Assembly: GCA_963169135.1 (NCBI GenBank)
Contig: CAUJEQ010000058.1
Span: 1-7,202 of the forward strand
Reading direction: 5' to 3'
DNA: 7,202 nucleotides
Origin: Chloroflexota bacterium
GTDB lineage: Bacteria; Chloroflexota; Dehalococcoidia; Tepidiformales; Tepidiformaceae
In this document: one piece after another, positions 1 through 6,525 of the stretch
Layout: each line of letters begins with the position of its first letter
How positions within the stretch are numbered: the first letter of the stretch is position 1
The notes under the pieces: model-generated
What the model was told of the DNA's origin: nothing
Seen by the model: only the letters and a program-made list of their open reading frames with translations
Databases searched by the model: none
Program-made: the position numbers and the translations under genes

Positions 1-33
1 TCCGATGCGGTCATCGGCCTCGACCCTGACTGA
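1..33 (+). CDS. Possible 3' end of an unidentified upstream gene (partial)
   Basis: Frame 1 reads SDAVIGLDPD and stops at TGA 31-33. The codons (GTC, ATC, GGC, CTC, GAC) show the same C-ending preference as the operon genes, which favours this frame over the two others. Ten residues are too few to name a family. FliO, FliN, FliM or FliL would be the usual neighbours upstream of fliP, but nothing here identifies any of them. The gap of 171 nt to fliP suggests it is less tightly coupled than the genes downstream. Confidence 0.35.
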   Translation, partial: SDAVIGLDPD

Positions 34-204
34 CCCGCAGCCCTACAGGCATGCATCCGTGGCACTCAGCGCACCGCCCCGATGAATGCGGGGATGCCCC
101 TGCCACGCCCTGAGGGTTTCGCTCCCGGCCGAGGGGGATTCCCCCAATATTGAGCACAGACCGCCGAACCTACGCTGAACCCCACTTCCTCTCCGGGGGC
201 CCGC
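34..204. other. Intergenic region upstream of the fliP operon
   Basis: This is the only sizeable non-coding stretch in the window and the likely place for any promoter or leader of the operon. It contains three short GC-rich dyads: GGGG-ATG-CCCC at 90-100, CCCT-G-AGGG at 108-116 (followed by TTTC) and GGGGG-ATT-CCCCC at 133-145. An in-frame stop at 151-153 bounds fliP upstream. I found no convincing sigma-70, sigma-28 or sigma-54 promoter and no proper terminator with a T-run. The operon may therefore be read through from upstream or use a promoter I cannot recognise. Confidence 0.5.
133..145. repeat. Perfect short inverted repeat GGGGG-ATT-CCCCC upstream of fliP
   Basis: Five G residues (133-137), ATT, then five C residues (141-145) form a perfect dyad. 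With A138/T140 pairing it is a 13-bp palindrome around one central base. It ends 59 nt before the fliP GTG. It could be a protein-binding site or a small RNA hairpin. It has no following T-run, so an intrinsic terminator is unlikely. In GC-rich DNA such dyads can arise by chance. Confidence 0.3.
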
Positions 205-999
205 GTGGGATTTCGCCAGCACATCCGCCCCAACCGAAGGCGCCGGCTCCTCCTCGTGCTCGCCGCCCTCGGCCTTGCGCTGGTCACCCTCACGGGCTGC
301 GTTGCTCAGACGTCGACCACCGGCCAGCCCGCGCAGGCTGGCGGCCCGACGATCAACGCCCAGGACCCCCAGAACGTTTCCTCGGCGATTCAGCTCCTCC
401 TGCTGATCACCGTCCTCTCGCTCGCCCCCGCCATCCTCGTCATGGTCACATCGTTCACCCGCATCATCGTGGTCCTCTCGCTGGTCCGGAACGCCATCGG
501 CATTCCCCAGCTCCCCCCCAACCAGGTGCTCATCGGGCTGGCCATCTTTCTCACCGCCTTCGTCATGGCTCCTGCCATCAAGACCATCAACGAGGAGGCG
601 GTCCAACCCTACCTCAACGGGACCATCACACAGCAGGAGGCCTACAACCGCGGCGAGACCCCGCTCCGCACCTTCATGCTCAAGCAGACACGCGAACAGG
701 ACCTCGGCCTCTTCCTCAAGCTCAGCAACACCCCCAAGCCGGAGACCGTCGACGACGTGCCCACCTACGTCCTGGTCCCCGCCTTCACCATCTCCGAACT
801 CAAGACCGCCTTCCAGATGGGTTTCGTGATGTTCGTCCCCTTCCTCATCATCGACCTCATCGTCTCCTCCGCCCTCCTCAGCATGGGCATGATGATGCTC
901 CCGCCGGTCATCGTTTCGCTCCCGTTCAAGATCCTCCTTTTCGTCCTTGTCGATGGCTGGTACCTCATCGTCGGGTCGCTCGTCGGGAGCTTCGCATGA
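205..999 (+). CDS. fliP: Flagellar export-gate membrane protein FliP, with lipoprotein-type signal peptide
   Basis: FliP forms the core of the type III export gate with FliQ and FliR in the inner membrane at the base of the flagellum. The 264-residue product carries hallmark FliP stretches: TSFTRIIVVLSLVRNAIG (about 82-99), then PPNQVLIGLAIFLT, then MAPAI, and a conserved C-terminal membrane region. Length is close to the usual 245 or so plus an extended N-terminus. Residues 1-32 look like a lipoprotein signal: Arg-rich n-region (R11-R14), hydrophobic core (15-27) and lipobox L29-T30-G31-C32, followed by a Gln/Thr/Pro/Gly-rich linker up to the first mature membrane segment (about 62-81). FliP family members often have a cleavable signal peptide, but a lipobox is unexpected. 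GTG 205 was chosen because an in-frame stop lies at 151, no better start lies between, and later starts would destroy the signal. No clear Shine-Dalgarno is visible apart from a G-run at 195-199. The gene overlaps fliQ by 4 nt. Confidence 0.96.
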   Translation: MGFRQHIRPNRRRRLLLVLAALGLALVTLTGCVAQTSTTGQPAQAGGPTINAQDPQNVSSAIQLLLLITVLSLAPAILVMVTSFTRIIVVLSLVRNAIGIPQLPPNQVLIGLAIFLTAFVMAPAIKTINEEAVQPYLNGTITQQEAYNRGETPLRTFMLKQTREQDLGLFLKLSNTPKPETVDDVPTYVLVPAFTISELKTAFQMGFVMFVPFLIIDLIVSSALLSMGMMMLPPVIVSLPFKILLFVLVDGWYLIVGSLVGSFA

Positions 1000-1265
1000 A
1001 CGAAGCAGTCGTCCTGGGCCTCATGAAAGAAGCGCTCACCGTGTCGCTGCTCGTCGGAGCGCCCATCCTCGCCACTACCCTCGTTATCGGAGTCGTCGTC
1101 AGCATCATCCAGGCCGTCACCCAGGTGAACGAAGCCACCCTTACCTTTGTCCCGAAACTCATCGGCGTCTTCGTCGCCATGCTGATCTTCGGCCCCTGGA
1201 TGATGGGTACCCTCCTCGACTTCTCCGCCGGCCTGTTCGCGAACATGGCCAGCTACGGCCGCTGA
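996..1265 (+). CDS. fliQ: Flagellar export-gate protein FliQ
   Basis: FliQ is a small two-helix membrane protein, several copies of which wrap around the FliP/FliR core of the export gate. The 89-residue product has the family length and its typical sequence: hydrophobic helix about 16-39, the conserved SIIQAVTQVNEATL (about 37-50) with the family's Q-x-x-T-Q-x-N-E pattern, FVPK, and a second hydrophobic helix at about 55-74. ATG 996 overlaps the fliP stop as ATGA and is preceded by GGGAG at 985-989 with 6-nt spacing, so translation is probably coupled to fliP. The reading frame runs open upstream to about 150, but that extension lies inside fliP, is Arg/Pro/His-rich and is an artefact of base composition. 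Confidence 0.96.
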   Translation: MNEAVVLGLMKEALTVSLLVGAPILATTLVIGVVVSIIQAVTQVNEATLTFVPKLIGVFVAMLIFGPWMMGTLLDFSAGLFANMASYGR

Positions 1266-1269
1266 TCCG

Positions 1270-2049
1270 ATGGAGCTCACCCTTTCGCCGCAGTTCACCT
1301 ACGCGTTTCTCCTGCTGCTCCTCCGCACCTCCGCCATGCTCGTCTCCGCCCCGCTCCTCAACCACAAGGGCATCCCCGCCTACACCAGGGTCGGGTTCGC
1401 CGTGTTCATGGCGCTGGTCCTCGTCCCGCTCCAGGCCAACACCATGCCGGCCCCGCCCGAGCAATTCGGCACGCTCGTAGACCATGCACTCCGCGAGACC
1501 TTGTTCGGGCTTGCCCTCGGACTGGTGATGAACGTCATCTTCATCGGCCTGCAGATGGCCTCCCGGGTCATCGGCCTCCAGATGGGTTTCGGCCTCGGCG
1601 CCGTCTTCGACCCCATCACCGGCACCGAATTCGGCGCCTTCGACCAGTTCTACTCCCTGCTCGTGACCCTCGTGTTCTTCAGCATCAACGGTCACCACAT
1701 GGTCGTGCAGACCCTGGCCGAAACCACCAGCGCCATCCCCCTCGGCACCTTCGACCCCTTTGCCATGAACCCGTCGGGGATCACCGCCCTCATCGCGGGG
1801 CTCACCGTCACCGCCGTGCGCCTGGCCATGCCCGTGATGGCCGCGCTCACCCTCACGGATGTTGGCATGGGCATCGTCTCGCGCACGGTCCCCCAGATGC
1901 AGGTCCTCATCGTCGGCGCCCCGATCAAGATCGGGATTGGCGTCCTCGTCCTCGGAGCCGCGCTGCCCGCCACCATGACCCTGATGAACGGCGTGCTCGG
2001 CTCGTCCCTCGCCGGGTCCAGCCAGATCCTCCTCGGGAGTTCGCGCTAA
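1270..2049 (+). CDS. fliR: Flagellar export-gate protein FliR
   Basis: FliR is the single-copy component that completes the FliP/FliQ export-gate core. The 259-residue product matches the usual length of about 260 and is hydrophobic throughout, with roughly six membrane segments. Typical family features are the N-terminal LLLLRTSAMLVSAPLLNHK (about 15-33), the conserved GLQMGFGLGAVFDP block (about 101-114), the central hydrophobic VTLVFFSINGHH, and a long amphipathic stretch VGAPIKIGIGVLVLG near the C-terminus. ATG 1270 lies 4 nt after the fliQ stop. No Shine-Dalgarno is evident, so translation probably depends on coupling to fliQ. In some Clostridia FliR is fused to FlhB. Here the two remain separate, with the TAA of fliR touching the ATG of flhB. 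Confidence 0.95.
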   Translation: MELTLSPQFTYAFLLLLLRTSAMLVSAPLLNHKGIPAYTRVGFAVFMALVLVPLQANTMPAPPEQFGTLVDHALRETLFGLALGLVMNVIFIGLQMASRVIGLQMGFGLGAVFDPITGTEFGAFDQFYSLLVTLVFFSINGHHMVVQTLAETTSAIPLGTFDPFAMNPSGITALIAGLTVTAVRLAMPVMAALTLTDVGMGIVSRTVPQMQVLIVGAPIKIGIGVLVLGAALPATMTLMNGVLGSSLAGSSQILLGSSR

Positions 2050-3147
2050 ATGGCAGGCGAAAAGACCGAGGCCCCAACTCCAAAACGCCTCCACGACGCT
2101 CGCAAGAAGGGCAACGTCGCGAAGAGCGAGGAAGTCGTCCAGATCGGCGCACTCCTGGTTGCCGTCGTCGGCATCCGCTTGTTCGGCCCCAACCTCTGGT
2201 GGAACATGCGCGACCTTCTCCACGAGGGGCTCGGAAACCCCACCGACCAGGAGCTCACCCGCCAGAGCGCGCAGCAGTACGGCCGCGATACCTACCAGTA
2301 CACCCTCATGGCGCTGCTCCCCCTCCTTGGCCTCATCGCCATCGCCGGAGTCCTGTTCAACCTCGCCCAGACGGGCATTCTCCTCAGCGGCGCCGGACTC
2401 AAGCCCAACTTCTCCCGGGTCAACCCCGGAGCCGGTGTGAAGCGGATCATCTCGCCCGAAGGCCTCGTCCGCCTCGCCAAGTCTCTCTTCAAGTTCGCCA
2501 TCGTCGGCGTTGTTGTCTATCTCACCCTCGCCGCCCAGATGGCCGAGATAGCATCGCTCGCCCAGTTCGGCGTCCCCGATGCCACCGGCCGGCTCGCCAA
2601 ACTCGGTTTCGATATCGCCATCCGCGCCACCGCTGCCCTCTTCATCATGGCCCTCGCCGACTACGCCTGGCAGCGCCGCCAGCATCTCAAGCGCTTGATG
2701 ATGACCAAAGAAGAACTCAAGCAGGAGATGAAGGAGAGCGACGGCGACCCACAGATCAAGGCCGCCATCCGCCGCCGCCGTCAGCAGCTCATGAACCGCA
2801 TGATCGCGGCTGTGAAGACTGCCGATGTGGTCGTCACCAACCCCACCCACTTCGCCGTCGCCCTCAAGTACGACCCTGTCTCCATGCAGGCCCCCATGGT
2901 CGTCGCCAAAGGCCAGGACCACCTCGCCTTGCGCATTCGCGACGTTGCCATCAAGGCCGGCGTGCCGGTCCTCGAAGAGCCGCCGCTCGCCCGCGCCCTC
3001 CATAAGGCCGTCCCGATTGGCCAGTACGTGCCCGCCAGCCTCTTCCACGCCGTCGCCGAGGTCCTCGCGTGGGTCTACGCCCTCCGCGCGAAGAAGCCGT
3101 TCACCCGCCGGCGCATGGCTGCCGCCAACCCTGGAGGTAACCTGTGA
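2050..3147 (+). CDS. flhB: Flagellar export apparatus protein FlhB, substrate-specificity switch
   Basis: FlhB sits at the export gate and switches secretion from rod/hook to filament substrates after self-cleavage. The 365-residue product begins with the family signature EKTEAPTPKRLHDARKKG (about 4-21). Four membrane segments follow at about 31-50, 84-107, 146-163 and 187-207. The cytoplasmic linker MTKEELKQEMKESDGDPQIK leads to the autocleavage site N264-P265-T266-H267, with all four residues intact, so cleavage is expected between Asn264 and Pro265. The C-terminal domain keeps the usual VVAKGQDHLALRIRDVA and PPLARAL motifs. ATG 2050 follows the fliR stop with no gap, and GGGAG at 2035-2039 lies 10 nt upstream. 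The 3' end overlaps flhA by 4 nt and contains its ribosome-binding site. There is nothing abnormal in the sequence. Confidence 0.97.
   Translation: MAGEKTEAPTPKRLHDARKKGNVAKSEEVVQIGALLVAVVGIRLFGPNLWWNMRDLLHEGLGNPTDQELTRQSAQQYGRDTYQYTLMALLPLLGLIAIAGVLFNLAQTGILLSGAGLKPNFSRVNPGAGVKRIISPEGLVRLAKSLFKFAIVGVVVYLTLAAQMAEIASLAQFGVPDATGRLAKLGFDIAIRATAALFIMALADYAWQRRQHLKRLMMTKEELKQEMKESDGDPQIKAAIRRRRQQLMNRMIAAVKTADVVVTNPTHFAVALKYDPVSMQAPMVVAKGQDHLALRIRDVAIKAGVPVLEEPPLARALHKAVPIGQYVPASLFHAVAEVLAWVYALRAKKPFTRRRMAAANPGGNL
3133..3137 (+). promoter_or_regulatory. Ribosome-binding site of flhA supporting its GTG start
   Basis: GGAGG lies inside the end of flhB, 6 nt before GTG 3144. It is the best Shine-Dalgarno in the window apart from the copy before 7189. 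It decides the flhA start at a GTG that overlaps the flhB stop as GTGA. Confidence 0.75.
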
Positions 3148-5255
3148 CCGTCCGGGCGCCCGCTTCGTCCACCACCGGCATGAGCCGCCTCCTCGGCCAG
3201 ACCGATGTCCTCCTGGCTGCCGGCATCATCGTCATCGTCGGGATGATGATTATCCCACTCCCGCCGGCGCTGCTGGACCTCCTGCTCACCCTCAACATCG
3301 CTGCCTCGGTGATCGTCCTTCTCGTCGCCGTCTACACCAACGAACCCCTCAAGTTCTCCGTCTTCCCCTCCCTGCTCCTCATCACCACCCTCTTCCGACT
3401 CGCGCTCAACGTCTCCACCTCCCGCCTCATCCTCCTCCAGGCTGACGCCGGCTCCGTCGTCGAGTCGTTCGGCGATTTCGTGGTCGGCGGCAACCTGGTC
3501 GTCGGCATCGTCGTCTTCCTCATCCTCGTCATCATCCAGTTCGTCGTCATCACGAACGGCGCCGGACGCGTCGCCGAAGTCGCCGCCCGCTTCACCCTCG
3601 ATGCCATGCCCGGAAAGCAGATGGCCATCGACGCCGATCTCAACGCCGGCCTCATCGACGAGCATCAGGCCCGCGAACGCCGCAAGGCCATCGGCCAGGA
3701 AGCCGACTTCTACGGAGCCATGGATGGCGCCAGCAAGTTCGTCAAGGGCGATGCCATCGCCGGCATCATCATCATCGTCATCAACATCATCGGCGGCCTC
3801 GGCATCGGCGTACTCCAGCAGGGAACCAGTGCCAGCGACGCCCTCAACATCTACGCTACCCTCACGGTTGGCGATGGCCTCGTCTCCCAGCTCCCCGCGC
3901 TCCTTATCTCCACTGCCACCGGCATCATCGTCACCCGAGCCGCCGGCGAGACCAACCTCGGCAGCCAGATGTTCAGCCAGATGACCGTCCAGGCCCGCCC
4001 GCTCTACGTCGCCGGCGCCATGCTCACCATCTTCGGCATGATGCCCGGCCTCCCCAAACTGCCGTTCTTCATGGTGGCCGGCATCTCCGCGGGGGGCGGC
4101 TACCTCATCACCCGCTCCCAGAAGTCCGAGCAACTCGCCGCCCTCGCCGCCATCCCGATCGCCGAACCGGAACCCGAACAGCTCGGCCCCCAACAGGTCA
4201 TCCAGATGATGAACATCGACCCCCTCGAGGTCGAAGTCGGCTACGGCCTCATCCCCATCGTTGACGAACAGGCCGGCGGCGGCCTCCTCCGCCGCATCAC
4301 CATGATCCGCCGGCAGCTCGCTCTCGAACTCGGCGTGGTCCTTCCCACCGTCCGCGTCCGCGACAACCTCCAGCACGCGCCCAACGCCTACGTCGTCAAG
4401 CTGCGCGGCGTCGAGATCGCCCGCGGCACCCTCCAGCCCGGCCAGTTCCTCGCCATGGACCCGGGCACCGCCGAAGGTGATGTCCCCGGTATCGAGACGC
4501 AGGAGCCGGCGTTCGGCCTCCCGGCCCGCTGGATCACCCCCGCCTATCGCGAGCGCGCCGAGCTCCTCGGCTACACCGTCGTCGATGCCGAGTCCGTCCT
4601 CGCCACGCACCTCACGGAGCTCGTCAAGCGGTTTGCCCCCGACCTGCTCAGCCGCCAGGACACCCAGAACCTGCTCGAAAACCTCCGCGGCGAATACCCC
4701 GCCCTCGTGGAGGACCTCGTACCCACCACCCTCACCGTCGGCGAAGTCCAGGAAGTCCTCCAGAACCTCCTCTCCGAACGCGTCTCCATCCGCGACCTCG
4801 TCACGATTTGCGAGACCCTCGCCACCCAGGGACGCGTCACCCGCGATATCGACCTCCTCACCGAGTACGCCCGCGCCGCCCTCGCCCGCCAGATCAGCCG
4901 CCAGTACGCCGATGACTCCGGGACGCTCCACGTCATCACCGTCGGCCCGCGTACCGAAGACGAGATCGCCCTGGCCATCCAGCAGGGTGACCACGGCAGC
5001 CAGGTCGCCCTGGCGCCGTGGCAGGTCCAGCGCCTCATCGGCGTCGTCAGCACCGAGGTCGAGCGCGTCGCCGGCGCCGGCCGCGACCCCATCGTCCTCT
5101 GTTCCTCCCGCATCAGGCTCGCCTTCAGGCGCCTGCTCGAACGGCGGCTCCCAAACGTCGTCGTCCTTTCCTTCGCGGAAGTTACGCCGCAAACCGTCGT
5201 CGAATCCGTCGGCAACATCGAGGTGAACGTTGGAAACGAAGCGCTACATCGGTAA
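3144..5255 (+). CDS. flhA: Flagellar export-gate protein FlhA
   Basis: FlhA forms the nonameric ring of the export gate. Its membrane part is linked to use of proton motive force, and its cytoplasmic domain docks chaperone-substrate complexes. The 703-residue product has the family length. The N-terminal half is membranous (about eight segments from residue 21 to about 310). It carries the FHIPEP family signature R85-LALN89-VSTSR94, the block GAGRVAEVAARFTLDAMPGK, and the loop AMDGASKFVKGD (192-203) with the conserved Lys198 and Asp203. The C-terminal cytoplasmic domain starts after about residue 330 and ends with VVVLSFAEVTPQTVVESVG, typical of FlhA. The GTG 3144 start is supported by GGAGG at 3133-3137 and by the GTGA overlap with flhB. 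The last 26 nt overlap the flhF start. No unusual residue change was noticed. Confidence 0.97.
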   Translation: MTVRAPASSTTGMSRLLGQTDVLLAAGIIVIVGMMIIPLPPALLDLLLTLNIAASVIVLLVAVYTNEPLKFSVFPSLLLITTLFRLALNVSTSRLILLQADAGSVVESFGDFVVGGNLVVGIVVFLILVIIQFVVITNGAGRVAEVAARFTLDAMPGKQMAIDADLNAGLIDEHQARERRKAIGQEADFYGAMDGASKFVKGDAIAGIIIIVINIIGGLGIGVLQQGTSASDALNIYATLTVGDGLVSQLPALLISTATGIIVTRAAGETNLGSQMFSQMTVQARPLYVAGAMLTIFGMMPGLPKLPFFMVAGISAGGGYLITRSQKSEQLAALAAIPIAEPEPEQLGPQQVIQMMNIDPLEVEVGYGLIPIVDEQAGGGLLRRITMIRRQLALELGVVLPTVRVRDNLQHAPNAYVVKLRGVEIARGTLQPGQFLAMDPGTAEGDVPGIETQEPAFGLPARWITPAYRERAELLGYTVVDAESVLATHLTELVKRFAPDLLSRQDTQNLLENLRGEYPALVEDLVPTTLTVGEVQEVLQNLLSERVSIRDLVTICETLATQGRVTRDIDLLTEYARAALARQISRQYADDSGTLHVITVGPRTEDEIALAIQQGDHGSQVALAPWQVQRLIGVVSTEVERVAGAGRDPIVLCSSRIRLAFRRLLERRLPNVVVLSFAEVTPQTVVESVGNIEVNVGNEALHR
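5220..5225 (+). promoter_or_regulatory. Ribosome-binding site of the flhF homologue (TTG start)
   Basis: GAGGTG lies 4 nt before TTG 5230, inside the flhA coding end. It supports the unusual TTG start, after which the protein immediately shows the FlhF N-terminal pattern (KRYIGNDTTRIFARVRAELG). The GTG at 5223 is in a different frame and is not a candidate start. Confidence 0.6.
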
Positions 5256-6525
5256 CGACACCACCCGCATCTTCGCGCGCGTCCGCGCCGAGCTCGGCCC
5301 CGATGCGGTCATCGTCCGCACCCGCTCGCTCCTGCGCGAAGGCGCCGACCCCCTCATCGAAGTCCTCGCGGCACCGGCCGCCGCCGAGCCCGGGCTTCCG
5401 CTCTCCCTGCAGCGTTCGGCCATCGAAGGTGCGCTCGCCCGAGTAGAGTACGAAGGAAAGCCCCTCACCGTCGGCGACCTCGAAGACCTGGCCACGCGCG
5501 AAGGCGCCGCCGGCGAATTCGCCTTCGCGCCTCCCTCCCCTGCCCCCCGGTCGGAGCAACCAGCGCCCGGTTGGCTCGAAGGTTTCGTCGCGGCGCCATC
5601 GTCTCCCCCGCTCTCGCACCTGCTGGTCGAAGACACCATCGAGCCGTTCATGCCGCCCCGGTCCGTCCCCGCCCCGCCTCCCGTCGAGTGGGGCTCCCGC
5701 CCGCGCATCGTCACGCGTGAGCGCCCCTCCGCCGGGAGCGCCGCCCCCACCCCGCCGGGCGAACGCTTCATTCCCGTCGAGCCAGGAGTGGCCGGGCTCC
5801 TCGTCGCCGCCGGCTTCTCGGTCGAAGCGGCCCGGATGGCCGCGGCGGTAGCCCCCGGCGAGCACGACCCCGCCCGCGCGCTTGAAGCAGCCATCGCTTC
5901 CCTTGAGGCCGCCTATCCGGTCGATGGCCGCACTGCCATCATCACCATCCAGGGCCCGGCCGGCGCCGGCCGCACCACCGCCCTCATGCGCATGGCCCTC
6001 GATTGCGCCGATGCCGGTCGCACCGCCATCCTCGTCGCGGCCGACACCTCCCACACGGGCGGCCCCGCCCAGGTCCACGCCTACGGCGAGGCCATCGGCA
6101 TCCCCGTCTTCGATGCCTTCTCGCCCCAGGAGTTCGTCCACGCTGTCACCCGCGCACCCAGGGGAGCCTGCATCTTCGTCGATGTGCCCCCGGGCCGTTG
6201 GGCGCCGCCGCCCATCCCCGCCGTCGACCACTTCGCCTACGTGGCGATGCCCGCCCACTGGCACAGCGCCACCCTTGATGCCCAGTTCGCTACGTTCGAC
6301 ATGGCCGCCTGCTCGGGCGCCGTGGTCACCCACACCGACATGGTCACCGGTCTGGCACCGGTCCTCTCCCTCGTGATGGAGGCACAGCTCGGCCTGGCAT
6401 TCCTATCTTCGGGACGCGATGTTTCGACCGGCATCGAGGTTGCCGACCCCCTCACGCTCGCATCAGGGGTCTTCACTACGAGTTCACGGGAGACGACCAA
6501 TGGGCGCCTCGTTGCCACCGCGTAA
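5230..6525 (+). CDS. flhF: FlhF homologue with degenerate GTPase motifs (probable pseudo-GTPase)
   Basis: FlhF is an SRP-family GTPase that places and counts flagella. It normally dimerises on GTP and is switched by the MinD-like FlhG. The 431-residue product has the three expected parts. These are an N-terminal FlhF domain (about 1-60, with RVRAELGPDAVIVRTRSLL), a Pro/Ala-rich linker (about 95-180) and an NG region (about 185-425). The G region ends with GRDVSTGIEVADP (395-407), matching the FlhF C-terminal GQNVPEDIEVADP pattern. The nucleotide motifs are altered. The P-loop is G242-PAGAG-R248-T, with Arg for the invariant Lys. The DTYR motif reads DTSH (272-275). G3 DTAGR reads D318-VPPGR. 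G4 TKxD reads T367-HTD. The segment after G3 looks short. TTG 5230 is supported by GAGGTG and by the N-terminal match. The gene overlaps flhA and the PilZ gene by 26 nt each. Position and fold make FlhF near certain; loss of GTPase activity is inference. Confidence 0.88.
   Translation: METKRYIGNDTTRIFARVRAELGPDAVIVRTRSLLREGADPLIEVLAAPAAAEPGLPLSLQRSAIEGALARVEYEGKPLTVGDLEDLATREGAAGEFAFAPPSPAPRSEQPAPGWLEGFVAAPSSPPLSHLLVEDTIEPFMPPRSVPAPPPVEWGSRPRIVTRERPSAGSAAPTPPGERFIPVEPGVAGLLVAAGFSVEAARMAAAVAPGEHDPARALEAAIASLEAAYPVDGRTAIITIQGPAGAGRTTALMRMALDCADAGRTAILVAADTSHTGGPAQVHAYGEAIGIPVFDAFSPQEFVHAVTRAPRGACIFVDVPPGRWAPPPIPAVDHFAYVAMPAHWHSATLDAQFATFDMAACSGAVVTHTDMVTGLAPVLSLVMEAQLGLAFLSSGRDVSTGIEVADPLTLASGVFTTSSRETTNGRLVATA
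6488..6493 (+). promoter_or_regulatory. Ribosome-binding site setting the PilZ-gene start
   Basis: GGGAGA lies 6 nt before ATG 6500, within the end of flhF. It favours ATG 6500 over the upstream in-frame ATG at 6419, which would add 27 Arg/Ser/Pro-rich residues lying wholly within flhF. It also favours it over ATG 6536, which has only a weak upstream purine stretch. Confidence 0.6.

Noticed and set aside
60..74. Sigma-54-like TGGCAC element
   Set aside because: TGGCAC at 60-65 matches the -24 box, but the -12 box at the required spacing reads GCAC instead of TTGC, so the essential GC is missing.
144..170. Sigma-28-like element GCCGA at 163-167
   Set aside because: Only five of eight -10 bases match, and the -35 position reads CCAA instead of TAAA. 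Too weak to call.
229..255. Twin-arginine (Tat) signal in FliP
   Set aside because: The RRRR run is followed by LLL and lacks the SRRxFLK context. FliP is a polytopic membrane protein, for which Sec/SRP targeting is expected.
150..995. Long N-terminal extension of the fliQ frame
   Set aside because: The extension lies within fliP, is Arg/Pro/His-rich and unlike any FliQ. The ATG at 996 with GGGAG gives a perfect 89-residue FliQ.
2041..2055. Possible FliR-FlhB fusion as in some Clostridia
   Set aside because: A TAA stop at 2047-2049 precedes the flhB ATG at 2050 directly, and FlhB starts with its normal N-terminus, so they are separate proteins.
1159..3048. 629-codon open frame on the - strand, opposite fliQ-fliR-flhB
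   Set aside because: Same compositional artefact: acidic, Gly/His-rich, low complexity, spanning three well-identified + strand genes.
3075..5192. 705-codon open frame on the - strand, opposite flhA
   Set aside because: It mirrors flhA exactly. The Asp/Glu/Gly-rich product is what antisense reading of C-ending GC-rich codons gives, since stops are rare there. FlhA on the + strand is unmistakable.
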